From contig JACJZT010000005.1 of assembly GCA_020635455.1 (NCBI GenBank), positions 186,001-250,000 on the forward strand: a DNA stretch of 64,000 bases, written 5' to 3'. Shown here piece after piece: positions 35,597-44,397 of this stretch (the first letter of the stretch is position 1; every line of letters begins with the position of its first letter). Under the pieces are notes generated by a model. The model saw only the letters and a program-made list of their open reading frames with translations. It did not search any database and was not told the origin of the DNA. The translations under genes and the position numbers were made by a program. The DNA is from Flavobacteriales bacterium (GTDB lineage Bacteria; Bacteroidota; Bacteroidia; NS11-12g; UBA9320).

Positions 35597-36019
35597 CTAT
35601 TTTTTTACAAAACTACATTGGGTCATTACGATCCCGAACATATCCATACCATCACATTTTCCCTTAACCCTTATTTTATTGCCGATACTAACGGCCTTTA
35701 CTTCATTTATTAATTCTTTCTTAAAGCCACACCGAATATTGATACCCTCTTCAGCAGTTGCAACTGCGATCGTAGGTTCGTCTTCATTTTCGAGCTGAAT
35801 TTCAACCGCATTCCCTTCCAAAACAATTACTTTTTCAAGATACTTTTGATTGGAGGCTTCTTCATTATCAGAATATTCCCGGTAAAATTCAGCGGAGGAA
35901 AGCACAAAATCTTCCTTGGCTTTGGCAATGTTTTTATGAGGTTTATTAAAAAGGTACAACTGAACCACAAAACCCATGATGAGCAAGACTACTACAGATA
36001 TGATGATTCTCTTTACCAT
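35597..36019 (-). CDS. Membrane-anchored OB-fold protein
   Basis: This 140-residue protein has one N-terminal membrane helix (about 4-24) and a periplasmic or extracellular OB-like beta-barrel (tRNA_anti-like, about 60-140), with VIVLEGNAVEIQLENED and IRVKGKCDGMDMFGIVMTQC. Three cysteines lie in the OB domain. It is packed in the operon (3 bases after the first cytochrome, 2 before yceI). Such small OB proteins recur with YceI in Bacteroidota; the ligand is unknown. Confidence 0.7.
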   Translation of the reverse strand: MVKRIIISVVVLLIMGFVVQLYLFNKPHKNIAKAKEDFVLSSAEFYREYSDNEEASNQKYLEKVIVLEGNAVEIQLENEDEPTIAVATAEEGINIRCGFKKELINEVKAVSIGNKIRVKGKCDGMDMFGIVMTQCSFVKK

Positions 36020-36022
36020 ATC

Positions 36023-36400
36023 CTAGTTATTGGGAGCTCCATTGTTTTTCCATTGTTCTATCTTCAAAATTGTGCAGGATGACAATTTTGACCTGGACTG
36101 CGGCATTTGAGAGAACCCTGCCAGATGTTTGATGCTTCCAAGTACTGCTGTATTTTCAATATTCTTTTTCAAATTATCATAACCTTCAAATGAAAAGCCT
36201 GCCTGATTGGAGGCAGAGTTGTGGCATCCTGATAGGTTACAATTGGAATTGAATACCGGATAAATGTCTTTTGCAAAGGATACATTACTTGTATCGCAGG
36301 ATGATCCTGTTGGATATAATTCTTCTTCCACATCATAATAACAGGATGAAAGACCCAAAACCATGATGAATAAAAGGAAACTGGTCTGCTTAATTTTCAT
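36023..36400 (-). CDS. Lipoprotein monoheme cytochrome c with CX4CH motif
   Basis: A lipoprotein signal (LGLSSC, Cys20) precedes a small cytochrome c-like domain (about 35-125). The heme motif is CNLSGCH (Cys54, Cys59, His60), i.e. CX4CH instead of CXXCH. A likely distal methionine is Met99 in GFSQMPQS. Further cysteines (Cys35 and the one in SKLSSCTI) may form a disulfide. The fold resembles the single-heme domains found in Bacteroidota and Planctomycetes proteins with WINQGAPN-like ends (KNNGAPNN here). It is probably an outer- or inner-membrane-anchored electron carrier. It follows the diheme gene by 32 bases. Confidence 0.75.
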   Translation of the reverse strand: MKIKQTSFLLFIMVLGLSSCYYDVEEELYPTGSSCDTSNVSFAKDIYPVFNSNCNLSGCHNSASNQAGFSFEGYDNLKKNIENTAVLGSIKHLAGFSQMPQSRSKLSSCTILKIEQWKNNGAPNN

Positions 36401-36432
36401 GTGTAATTAGTCTAATACAAAAATCATTCCAA

Positions 36433-37170
36433 CTAGTTTTGAGGTGCTCCGGCGTCTATCCAAATACCGATCTGTTTGATGTAACAGGGATCGATCTTAG
36501 TGGTACTGTTGGGCATTTTAAACTGGTTGGAAGTTGTATGATTGATTGAATTCCAGAGTTTTCCGTTGTTGACCACTGCTTTTACACCGTTGTAGTTTGA
36601 AAGTGTAACTCCACCGTTGGTTCCATGACAAGATGGTCCACAATTGTCATTTAGGATCACGCTGATGGTCTTGGAATACGATACATTCACAGTATCGCAG
36701 GGTTTACCGATATCATCACACCACAAATCCTGAGCACCCTGATCGATCCATTTTTTTATCAGGGCGATCTTATCAGACGACAAGGCTCCTGAAGGAGGCA
36801 TGATCTTTTTGGGGTCGGTTTCGGTTAATACCTCATATACATCTGAGCCCTTTGAATTGAAGGGTTTTATCTTTCCTGAAGCCATTGCTTTAAGAAAGGT
36901 AGTTAGATTTAAACCTTCAGGCGGACGGTTTCCCTCATGGCAACCTGAACCCAGACAATAGGTAGTGAAAATGGGAAGAATGTCTTTTGCAAAATACACG
37001 GTATCCGGATCACACGGCCTTTTGTTGAGGATAACCGTATCGTTTCTGCCGGTATCAATTGAGGTGGTGTCATCATCAATACCCAGAGGATCGGGTATGC
37101 TGTGCTTACATGAATTTATGAACACAAGTACGGTTAATATCCCTATGAACAAAAGTACGGGTCTTTTCAT
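36433..37170 (-). CDS. Lipoprotein diheme cytochrome c with CX4CH and CX3CH motifs
   Basis: A lipoprotein signal (VFINSC, Cys21) leads to two tandem cytochrome-like domains in 245 residues. Domain 1 (about 53-150) has CLGSGCH (Cys72, Cys77, His78; CX4CH) and a distal Met in KIMPPSG (Met124). Domain 2 (about 158-245) has CGPSCH (Cys177, Cys181, His182; CX3CH) and Met219 in FKMPNS. Both domains end in WIDQGAQD/WIDAGAPQ-like segments, so they are likely duplicates. Neither carries a canonical CXXCH, so a dedicated or tolerant heme lyase is expected elsewhere. It is the first gene of the minus-strand operon and has a TAGATTTG box just before its ATG. Confidence 0.75.
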   Translation of the reverse strand: MKRPVLLFIGILTVLVFINSCKHSIPDPLGIDDDTTSIDTGRNDTVILNKRPCDPDTVYFAKDILPIFTTYCLGSGCHEGNRPPEGLNLTTFLKAMASGKIKPFNSKGSDVYEVLTETDPKKIMPPSGALSSDKIALIKKWIDQGAQDLWCDDIGKPCDTVNVSYSKTISVILNDNCGPSCHGTNGGVTLSNYNGVKAVVNNGKLWNSINHTTSNQFKMPNSTTKIDPCYIKQIGIWIDAGAPQN

Positions 37171-37175
37171 TTGTG

Positions 37176-37183
37176 CAAATCTA
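37176..37183 (-). promoter_or_regulatory. Candidate -7 box for the cytochrome operon
   Basis: The minus strand reads TAGATTTG followed by C, five bases before the diheme cytochrome ATG; full match to TAnnTTTG but no properly spaced TTG. The mRNA would be nearly leaderless. Confidence 0.4.
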
Positions 37184-37315
37184 TTCTAAATCAATTTGAG
37201 TATGGTAAGAGTTTTGTCAATTAAGCCACTGATTCTTATCAGTTTTAAAAAGATAATTTAACTCATCCATTAACAAGAACAAGAAGCGTTTTGTTTTGAA
37301 TAAATTATTAAAGGG

Positions 37316-38254
37316 CTATAAAAATATTTTATAGCCAAGAATGCCGACAAAAGCTCTTGTTAAACCGTCAGGCCTGCTTTCACGAACCAGCATCGGAGCA
37401 CCGAAAGATAAACTAAGTCTTGACTTTTCATTTAATTTCCGAACTACAGAGCCGGTAAGGTTTAAGGTTAAACCTCCGGACCCTTTGAGCGTTTCCTCTT
37501 TGTTGCCTTTGGAAATAACTTTATCTTCCCCTAAATGATATATGGGTAAAACGCCAACAGTATAGGTCATTTTCGGTTTGAAAAAACTTTTATCAAGTCT
37601 CATCATCAGGTCCGGCTTTCTTTTTATCCCGCTTGAGATAAAGAACTGTTTATCGGTTTCGGCTTCCAGTTTATAAAAGGCTGCTGAATCAAAGGAATTC
37701 TGGTTTCCATTCACCATTGGCATTTGAAAACCAAAAGCCAGGTTAAATCCTTTTTTTAACCGAAACTTGATACCTGCAATCAGATCGGTGGTACCTAAAC
37801 TCGACTGATATGGCATTGGTAGCGGTATTTCTTCGTATCTCTGAGAAGAAGTGGAAGTTGCTATTCTCAAACCCAAAGTAAAGGTTACAGGCATTTTTAT
37901 TAATGAATCGGCCTGATAATTATAAGTAATGATAACATCACCAAGTCCATTGGCTTTTACCTTTCCCGAACCGGCAATTACCCAGGGCACTTTAATTTGC
38001 ATGATACTTTTATTGTTTATTTTGATCTCAGGCTGAAACTGAGGAGTAATTATTGAGATCCCCTGTTCCCCGATGGCATAACCCACATTAAACTCGATTG
38101 AGGATCTTATTTCATCCCCCTTCTCACCGTCAGGCTTTACCGAGCCGGCTGTGCAAAACCCTGCATCACTGCAACCCTGAGCCAAAACATTCGTACTCAC
38201 ACCTCCCAATAACAGCATTGTAAGGAGGATCATTGTTCTTATCAGTTGGTTCAT
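37316..38254 (-). CDS. Outer-membrane barrel with N-terminal QGCSDAGFC motif
   Basis: A signal peptide (about 1-25, LLGGVSTNVLAQ) is followed at once by the cysteine motif QGCSDAGFCTAG and then a barrel-type beta sheet with FxLGLRIATST and FNLAFGFQMP segments (312 residues). The same N-terminal motif recurs in Bacteroidota barrels near cytochrome and YceI genes. It follows ppk2 by 23 bases and precedes the cytochrome operon by 145 bases, on the same strand. A 23-base palindrome (37314-37336) spans its stop codon. Function is unknown; a paired Cys site at the mature N-terminus suggests metal or redox sensing. Confidence 0.7.
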   Translation of the reverse strand: MNQLIRTMILLTMLLLGGVSTNVLAQGCSDAGFCTAGSVKPDGEKGDEIRSSIEFNVGYAIGEQGISIITPQFQPEIKINNKSIMQIKVPWVIAGSGKVKANGLGDVIITYNYQADSLIKMPVTFTLGLRIATSTSSQRYEEIPLPMPYQSSLGTTDLIAGIKFRLKKGFNLAFGFQMPMVNGNQNSFDSAAFYKLEAETDKQFFISSGIKRKPDLMMRLDKSFFKPKMTYTVGVLPIYHLGEDKVISKGNKEETLKGSGGLTLNLTGSVVRKLNEKSRLSLSFGAPMLVRESRPDGLTRAFVGILGYKIFL

Positions 38255-38277
38255 AATTTATATAAAGACAAATTCAA

Positions 38278-39186
38278 TTAATTTTGGTTTTCCTCTTCCA
38301 GCATTCGTTTTGCTTCATCAAGTTTTATCAGTTCTTCATTTGGTAATTCAGGAAATTTAAGATCCAATCCTTCCATTCGGTTCAGAATAATATCTGCTAC
38401 AGCTGTTCTCATAAACCATTTATTGTCAGCCGGAATTACATACCATGGACAATCCGGCGTTGCTGTATTCCTGATGGCTTGTTCATAAGCGTTCATGTAT
38501 TCCTCCCAACACGCTCTTTCTTTCAGATCGTTAAATTCAAATTTCCAGTTTTTGCTCTTTTCATTGATACGGTCCAAAAAACGTCTTTTTTGTTCTTCTT
38601 TCGAAACGTTAAGAAAAAACTTCAGTATCAGATAACCGTTTTCGGTTAGGTGTTTTTCATGATCTCTGATCGAACGATATCGCTTGTTCCAGAAATCATC
38701 ATTAAGCTCTTCGGCCCTTCTGACAGACGGTATATTCTGAGACATTAAAAATTCCGGGTGCACCTTAACGACCAATACCTCTTCATAATATGAACGGTTA
38801 AAAATTCCTATTTTACCACGTTCCGGCAATGCCAGAGTGCTTCTCCATAAAAAGTCGTGTGATAACTCAAGTGTACTGGGTCTTTTAAAGGATGTTATGT
38901 GACATCCCTGAGGGTTGATCCCCTTTAAAACATGTTCGATGGTACTGTCTTTTCCGGCTGCATCCATCGCCTGAAAAACGATCAGTACGGCATGGTGATC
39001 AAAAGCGTACAACCTTTCCTGCAGATCGGATAACTTTTCAATGTCTTTTTCAAGTTTCTTTTCGGCGTTTTTCTCTTTTTCAAATCCACCAATATAATCG
39101 GTCCTGTGATCTGATAACACAAAACCTTCTCCATCCGTGATCTTTATATTTGGGTCATCATGAAAATTTTCGAAGCGTTCACTCAT
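38278..39186 (-). CDS. Polyphosphate kinase 2 family protein
   Basis: PPK2 enzymes use polyphosphate to phosphorylate AMP or ADP (or make polyphosphate). This 302-residue single-domain member has Walker A QAMDAAGKDST (about 72-82), the Walker B/lid region NRSYYEEVL (about 131-139), and an Arg-rich lid around KRYRSIRDHEKHL, all typical of the one-domain class. The length fits. It is the first gene of a two-gene unit with the QGCSDAGFC barrel. Nucleotide specificity cannot be told from sequence. Confidence 0.93.
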   Translation of the reverse strand: MSERFENFHDDPNIKITDGEGFVLSDHRTDYIGGFEKEKNAEKKLEKDIEKLSDLQERLYAFDHHAVLIVFQAMDAAGKDSTIEHVLKGINPQGCHITSFKRPSTLELSHDFLWRSTLALPERGKIGIFNRSYYEEVLVVKVHPEFLMSQNIPSVRRAEELNDDFWNKRYRSIRDHEKHLTENGYLILKFFLNVSKEEQKRRFLDRINEKSKNWKFEFNDLKERACWEEYMNAYEQAIRNTATPDCPWYVIPADNKWFMRTAVADIILNRMEGLDLKFPELPNEELIKLDEAKRMLEEENQN

Positions 39187-39245
39187 TTTGTGTTTGAAAA
39201 GGGTAAAATTAAAAAAAGTAAGTCAATGATAGGTTACTTTTGGGT

Positions 39246-39253
39246 TATTTTTG
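39246..39253 (+). promoter_or_regulatory. Candidate -7 box for the DUF4197 gene
   Basis: TATTTTTG followed by C, 16 bases before the ATG at 39270; a second full match, TACTTTTG, lies at 39235-39242. Neither has a TTG at standard spacing. Confidence 0.4.
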
Positions 39254-39269
39254 CAGTAACGCATTAAGT

Positions 39270-40001
39270 ATGAATAGAATTAAGAGTTTTTTTATGGCGA
39301 TTGCCATGAGTTTATCCTTTGTTTCTTGTGAAGAAGTTGACAGCATTGTTTCAACAGGATTGACAAATGAAGAGATCATCAGGGGTTTAAAATCAGCACT
39401 GGAAGTAAGTACAGATACGTCTGTTAAAATATTGAATGCCGTGGACGGATATTTCGGAGATCCTTTGGTTAAGATACTTTTACCTGAGGAGGCCGCAATT
39501 ATTGTGAACAACATTTCCAAAATTCCCGGAGGTCAATTGCTTGTTGACAACACCATAAAGGCTATAAACCGAAGTGCCGAGGACGCAGCAAGTGAAGCTA
39601 CGGATATCTTCAAATCAGCCATAACCGGAATGACCATCGACGATGGTTTGACCATTCTGTCAGGTTCTGATTCAGCAGCAACCAATTACCTAAGACTGAA
39701 TACCTCCCAGAATCTGTTCAATGCCTTTAAACCCAAGATCCAGGCTTCTTTAAGCAAAAAATTAATTGGCAACATTTCAGCAGAAAGTGCCTATGCCGAT
39801 CTGATATCCCAGTATAATGTTATTGCCAACGCCAGTTTTGGATTGTTAAAGCCAATAACTACCAATTCCCTGAGTGAGCATACCACTCATAAAGGGCTGC
39901 ATGGTTTGTTTGAAAAAGTTAAACTAGAAGAGGGAAAGATCCGAAACGAAGTTTCTCACCGCGTTAACGATATACTTATCAAAGTGTTTGAAGAAAAGTA
40001 A
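39270..40001 (+). CDS. DUF4197 lipoprotein
   Basis: The ATG at 39270 gives a lipoprotein signal (MSLSFVSC, Cys20) and 243 residues. The mature protein is all-helical DUF4197: EEIIRGLKSALEVSTD (near 34-49), a long middle part with TIDDGLTILSGSDSAATNYL, and a C-terminal LHGLFEKVKLEEGKIRN. The family is common in Bacteroidota and Proteobacteria with no known function. It converges on the FG-GAP gene, 12 bases away. Confidence 0.88.
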   Translation: MNRIKSFFMAIAMSLSFVSCEEVDSIVSTGLTNEEIIRGLKSALEVSTDTSVKILNAVDGYFGDPLVKILLPEEAAIIVNNISKIPGGQLLVDNTIKAINRSAEDAASEATDIFKSAITGMTIDDGLTILSGSDSAATNYLRLNTSQNLFNAFKPKIQASLSKKLIGNISAESAYADLISQYNVIANASFGLLKPITTNSLSEHTTHKGLHGLFEKVKLEEGKIRNEVSHRVNDILIKVFEEK

Positions 40002-40013
40002 TTTTCAATAAAC

Positions 40014-42335
40014 TTAATTCAGGTTCAACCATTTTTTAGTTTTAACATGGTTGTCAAATACTGCCTGAATAAAGTAGATACCTGAAGATAGTTCAAGGTC
40101 TTCAGTATAATATGTAAACTGTCCGGGTTCAAGATCCCTGTCTTCCAAAATTTTAATTATTTTACCCCTTGTGTCTGTTACACGCATCTCTAGGTGACCC
40201 CTGGTTTTTGTGTTGAACACAACCTTAGCACTATTGCCCGGATTGTTAAGGATTTCCAGATGGGTATTTTCACTGATTAAGCCATCGACCTCTTTCCCCT
40301 GAACGATTTCATAGGAACGATTGGGGTAAAAACCTGAATAATAATCTGTGGTTCCATCCGGCCAGTTCACTTCTACCTTCTCAATGCTTCTTTTACCCAA
40401 ACCATAATGAAGATCGTAAGGAGCCTGATGCCTAACACCTCTTCCTGCACTCACTTGTCGTGTTATTTTTTCACCATCGGCATACACGATCACTCTCGAA
40501 CCTATGGCCATTTTATTCATGTTCCCGGCCTTTATACGCAGGCTTAAATAATTTTCATTCTTGCCGGTGTTTTTAAATATCCTTATCCTACCTGACTTTC
40601 CCGAACACAGGTCCAGATTCCCGTCATTATCGTAATCTACCCAGGTTGCATCTTCACCGGTATTAAGGTTTTGCAAGCCGTAGGTATAAGTACTCAGACT
40701 AAAGGTATGATCGGGATTTTGCAAATAGAGTTTTACGTAACGGCATCCATAAAAAACGGTAATGTAAAAGTCGAGAAGACCATCATTATTTACATCCCCC
40801 CAGCTACCACCGGCATAGGTCTCTTCAAACTCTATCCCGGAAGCGGTGTTGATCAGTTGATTACCTGGGTTAAGATCTGTAAAATCAAAATCAGAAGCAC
40901 CACTATTCTTGTATACCGTTGTATTGCGATGGTCGTACAATACTGTAAAACCCGGATGGGCAAACTGTGGTAGCAGGATGTCAAAGAATCCGTCGTTATC
41001 AATATCACCGAAATCAATGCCTGTCCCGTGATTGTAACCATTCTTATTTTGTGCAATTTGTTTTTCGGCAATTATGTTTTTAAAACTTCCATCCCCGTTG
41101 TTCATATAAAACTCATCGGGTTCGAGAAAATAATTGGTAACATACAAGTCCATATTACCATCGTTGTTGAAGTCGACGAATGCAGATCCGCGACTACGTT
41201 TATTCGTATTACCGTTGCTTAGCCAGGTATTCTGGTCCGAGGCACTGCATTTGACCCTTTTCGAAAAGTTTTCATTTCCATTATGGTCAGGGTAAAGTTT
41301 GTTTGAAATATCCGTAAAGGTTCCATCACCATTGTTTTTAAATAAATAGTTTGGATAAGGTTCGGGATAGGTACCCCATAATTGCCCGACAAAAATATCC
41401 GGAAAGCCATCCTTGTCAATATCGGCTGCTGAAAAAGAACTTAAGGCCGGTAGTGATTTAAACCCACTTATGTTTATTTTTTCAAAATTGAAACTCCCTT
41501 TATTCCTGAAGAAAACCGCAGAATCCCCACTTGCAAAAAATTGAAGAATATCCGGCAAACCATCGTTATTCAGGTCTACAACCATGGCTCCTTTGCAGGA
41601 TTTGAAGTTTAGTTCGTTTGATTTATCCACCAGCCGGATACCTTCATGGTTTTGGTAAACACTTTTATGAGTTACCAGATCGGCAAACCCGTCCTGATCG
41701 ATATCCGCCCAGGAAACAGAGGTGTTGCTGGTATTGGTATCTACATCCAATTGATGGGTTACATCCTTAAAAAAGGGAGCACCACTCCTTTTTTCGTACT
41801 TCATTTCAAGGTCGACTGCAAGCGATTTTTTCGCGCCAACGTTCCATGCATCTGCATTGTTTTTTAAAAACAAAAAATAATAGTCCCCTCCCGAACCTGA
41901 AGAACAAGAGACCTCTCGAATTGCATTATCCGCATAAATGTTAAGATTGTTCAGATTTCTGAAAACAACAAAAAACTGTGTGTTGTCGAGTTTCAGAGGC
42001 TGATCAAGCACATAGCTCAACCACTCTTCTCCAGTTTTTGAAGCTTTTAGAGTGTGCCAGTTTAGCAAGGGAAGCTCCAGTTGTGGAAAAGAGGTGCCGC
42101 CTTCATGTCCAAAAACCGTAACTTCTGCCGATGCGTTGGCTGTTTGATTTTCGACCTTTACATTTATTTGGTTCAGATACCCCGGAGCTTCGGGTTCAAA
42201 CCGTGCAACCAGTAATTTGTATCCTGAAGGGTATTTATACGTAGCATTATTTACATCATAATGCCTGAGCGTTTCTATCTGAGCAGCACAAAAAACACAG
42301 GTAAAAATGAACATTATTGAAAGAATTGCTTTCAT
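40014..42335 (-). CDS. FG-GAP/VCBS repeat protein with ASPIC/UnbV domain and T9SS type A tail
   Basis: The ATG at 42335 gives a signal peptide (AILSIMFIFTCVFCAAQ) and 773 residues. After a beta-rich N-terminal domain (about 20-190) come at least seven calcium-type repeats, with DIDQDG, DLNNDG, DIDKDG, DFNNDG, DIDNDG, DVNNDG and DYDNDG, forming an integrin-like propeller (about 195-595). The CRTAC1-like ASPIC/UnbV domain follows (about 600-690, AIGSRVIVYADG ... HYGLGKRSIEKVEVNWPDG), and finally a type A sorting domain. It is surface-exposed or secreted, and calcium binding is likely; function is unknown. Confidence 0.9.
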   Translation of the reverse strand: MKAILSIMFIFTCVFCAAQIETLRHYDVNNATYKYPSGYKLLVARFEPEAPGYLNQINVKVENQTANASAEVTVFGHEGGTSFPQLELPLLNWHTLKASKTGEEWLSYVLDQPLKLDNTQFFVVFRNLNNLNIYADNAIREVSCSSGSGGDYYFLFLKNNADAWNVGAKKSLAVDLEMKYEKRSGAPFFKDVTHQLDVDTNTSNTSVSWADIDQDGFADLVTHKSVYQNHEGIRLVDKSNELNFKSCKGAMVVDLNNDGLPDILQFFASGDSAVFFRNKGSFNFEKINISGFKSLPALSSFSAADIDKDGFPDIFVGQLWGTYPEPYPNYLFKNNGDGTFTDISNKLYPDHNGNENFSKRVKCSASDQNTWLSNGNTNKRSRGSAFVDFNNDGNMDLYVTNYFLEPDEFYMNNGDGSFKNIIAEKQIAQNKNGYNHGTGIDFGDIDNDGFFDILLPQFAHPGFTVLYDHRNTTVYKNSGASDFDFTDLNPGNQLINTASGIEFEETYAGGSWGDVNNDGLLDFYITVFYGCRYVKLYLQNPDHTFSLSTYTYGLQNLNTGEDATWVDYDNDGNLDLCSGKSGRIRIFKNTGKNENYLSLRIKAGNMNKMAIGSRVIVYADGEKITRQVSAGRGVRHQAPYDLHYGLGKRSIEKVEVNWPDGTTDYYSGFYPNRSYEIVQGKEVDGLISENTHLEILNNPGNSAKVVFNTKTRGHLEMRVTDTRGKIIKILEDRDLEPGQFTYYTEDLELSSGIYFIQAVFDNHVKTKKWLNLN

Positions 42336-42471
42336 AAAGGTAATTTTTATCAAATTTATTTAATAATCAGGAAATGTCAAGAGGTGCAATCGTGCGTTAA
42401 CTTTTGTCAGGTTAAGTTTAAGTATCCATACTCCATTCCTGGTCTACTCATTCTTTAAATATTTGATTTTA

Positions 42472-42505
42472 TTGTCAGGGATTCTGAAAAAATCTTCTAT
42501 TTTCG
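42472..42505 (+). promoter_or_regulatory. Candidate promoter for accBC
   Basis: TTG at 42472-42474, a 23-base spacer and TATTTTCG followed by C at 42498-42505; 22 bases before the ATG. Same TTCG variant as the DUF2723 promoter. Confidence 0.45.
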
Positions 42506-42527
42506 CAGATTACATATTAGCTAAATT

Positions 42528-43016
42528 ATGGACTTAAAAGAGATACAGGCTTTAATTAAATTTATTTCCACTTCAGGAGTTGATGAGGTGAGTATTGAAC
42601 GCAAGGATTTTAAACTCAACATCAAAAAAAACCAAAGAACCACTGAAATGGTGCTTAGCCAGCCACAGGTTACCTATACTGCACCTGCACCGGTTCAAAC
42701 AGCTTCTCCTGTAAGTCAGGCACCTTTGTCGGTTGAAGAAAAACCAGCAGCTGAGAGTGTTTCTGGAAAGGGTAATCTTATTGAAATCAAGTCCCCTATG
42801 ATCGGTACTTTTTACAGAAGTTCAGGACCGGACAAGGATCCTTTCGTAAGTGTGGGTGATTCTGTTAACACCGGAGATACTGTTTGCATTATCGAAGCCA
42901 TGAAATTATTCAACGAAATTGAAAGCGAGATCAAGGGTAAGATCGTAAAGGTCCTCGTTGACGACGCTACACCCGTTGAATATGACCAGCCATTGTTTTT
43001 GGTGGATCCAAGTTAA
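42528..43016 (+). CDS. accB: Biotin carboxyl carrier protein of acetyl-CoA carboxylase
   Basis: BCCP carries biotin between the carboxylase and transferase steps of acetyl-CoA carboxylase, the entry to fatty-acid synthesis. In 162 residues an N-terminal helical domain (1-45) and a Pro/Ala-rich linker (about 48-80) precede the biotinyl domain (about 83-162). The biotinyl lysine is Lys126 in EAMKLFNE, and the protruding thumb is present (SSGPDKDPFV). accC follows 33 bases later, the usual pair. Confidence 0.97.
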   Translation: MDLKEIQALIKFISTSGVDEVSIERKDFKLNIKKNQRTTEMVLSQPQVTYTAPAPVQTASPVSQAPLSVEEKPAAESVSGKGNLIEIKSPMIGTFYRSSGPDKDPFVSVGDSVNTGDTVCIIEAMKLFNEIESEIKGKIVKVLVDDATPVEYDQPLFLVDPS

Positions 43017-43049
43017 ATTCTAAAAAGATCATAAAATAATTGGTAATAA

Positions 43050-44387
43050 ATGTTTAAAAAGATTTTAATAGCGAACCGCGGAGAAATTGCCCTGAGGGTA
43101 TTGAGGACCTGCAAGGAAATGGGTATTAAAACCGTGGCCGTATATTCTACTGTGGACAAGGATAGTTTGCATGTCCGTTTTGCAGATGAAGCGGTTTGTA
43201 TCGGACCACCACCCAGTCCACAAAGCTATTTAAGCATGACCAATATTCTGGCTGCTGCAGAAATTACAAATGCGGATGCCATTCATCCCGGTTATGGATT
43301 TTTAAGTGAAAATGCCAAATTTTCAGAATTGTGCCGTCAACACAACATTAAGTTTATCGGTGCTTCACCTGAAATGATCAACGCCATGGGTGACAAAAGC
43401 AATGCCAAAGATACCATGAAAAAAGCCGGAGTTCCAACCATTCCGGGTTCTGATGGATTGCTTACCGACGTTAAGGAGGGGCTTAAGATCGCCAAAAAGA
43501 TCGGTTACCCCGTGATCCTTAAAGCCACAGCAGGTGGTGGTGGACGTGGTATGAGAATTGTATGGAAAGACGAAGAATTCGAACCGGCCTTTAATTCCGC
43601 TCAAACTGAATCAAGAGCTGCATTCGGCAACGACGGAATGTATCTTGAAAAATACATTGAAGAACCAAGACATATTGAAATTCAGATCGCCGGGGATCAA
43701 TATGGCAAAGCCTGTCATTTAAGCGAACGCGATTGTTCCATTCAACGAAGACATCAGAAACTATTAGAAGAATGTCCTTCTCCTTTTATGACCGATGAAT
43801 TAAGGGAAAAAATGGGTGATGCTGCTGTAAAGGCGGCCAGTTCGATAAATTATGAAGGTGTTGGTACCATTGAGTTCCTGGTTGATAAACACCGGAATTT
43901 CTATTTTATGGAAATGAATACCCGAATACAGGTAGAACATCCGGTAACTGAAGAAGTAATAAACTATGACCTGATAAAGGAACAGATCCTCCTGGCTGCC
44001 GGAGTTCCTATTTCGGGCAACAACCATTACCCAAAGATGCATTGTATCGAATGCCGTATTAATGCCGAAGATCCCTATAAAAATTTTGCTCCCAGTCCGG
44101 GAAAGATCACAACACTACACAAACCGGGAGGGCATGGAATACGTGTTGATTCACATATTTATTCCGGGTACACGATTCCTCCCAATTACGATAGCATGAT
44201 CGCAAAACTAATTGTGGTGGCTCAAACCCGGGAGGAATGCATCGTAAAAATGAAAAGGGCACTTGACGAATTTGTCATTGAAGGCATAAAAACAACCATT
44301 CCACTGCATATGCAACTCATGCAAAATGAAGATTTCATAAAAGGTAATTTTACCACTAAGTTTATGGAAACTTTTGAGTTGAAATAA
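43050..44387 (+). CDS. accC: Biotin carboxylase subunit of acetyl-CoA carboxylase
   Basis: AccC carboxylates biotin on BCCP using ATP and bicarbonate. At 445 residues it has full length: an N-terminal domain (ILIANRGEIALRVLRTCKEMG), an ATP-grasp domain with the glycine-rich GGGGRGMR (about 164-171), the catalytic EMNTRIQVEHPVTE (about 288-301), and a C-terminal domain with the YDSMIAKL segment. It pairs with accB in one operon; the carboxyltransferase genes are not in this window. It converges on the EnvC-like gene. Confidence 0.97.
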   Translation: MFKKILIANRGEIALRVLRTCKEMGIKTVAVYSTVDKDSLHVRFADEAVCIGPPPSPQSYLSMTNILAAAEITNADAIHPGYGFLSENAKFSELCRQHNIKFIGASPEMINAMGDKSNAKDTMKKAGVPTIPGSDGLLTDVKEGLKIAKKIGYPVILKATAGGGGRGMRIVWKDEEFEPAFNSAQTESRAAFGNDGMYLEKYIEEPRHIEIQIAGDQYGKACHLSERDCSIQRRHQKLLEECPSPFMTDELREKMGDAAVKAASSINYEGVGTIEFLVDKHRNFYFMEMNTRIQVEHPVTEEVINYDLIKEQILLAAGVPISGNNHYPKMHCIECRINAEDPYKNFAPSPGKITTLHKPGGHGIRVDSHIYSGYTIPPNYDSMIAKLIVVAQTREECIVKMKRALDEFVIEGIKTTIPLHMQLMQNEDFIKGNFTTKFMETFELK

Positions 44388-44397
44388 TTACCGGGAA

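Noticed and set aside
37314..37336. 23-base palindrome GGCTATAAAA-ATA-TTTTATAGCC across the stop codon of the QGCSDAGFC barrel
   Set aside because: Most of it is coding sequence (GYKIFL-stop) and no T-run follows on the minus strand; probably a coincidence, at most a weak terminator.
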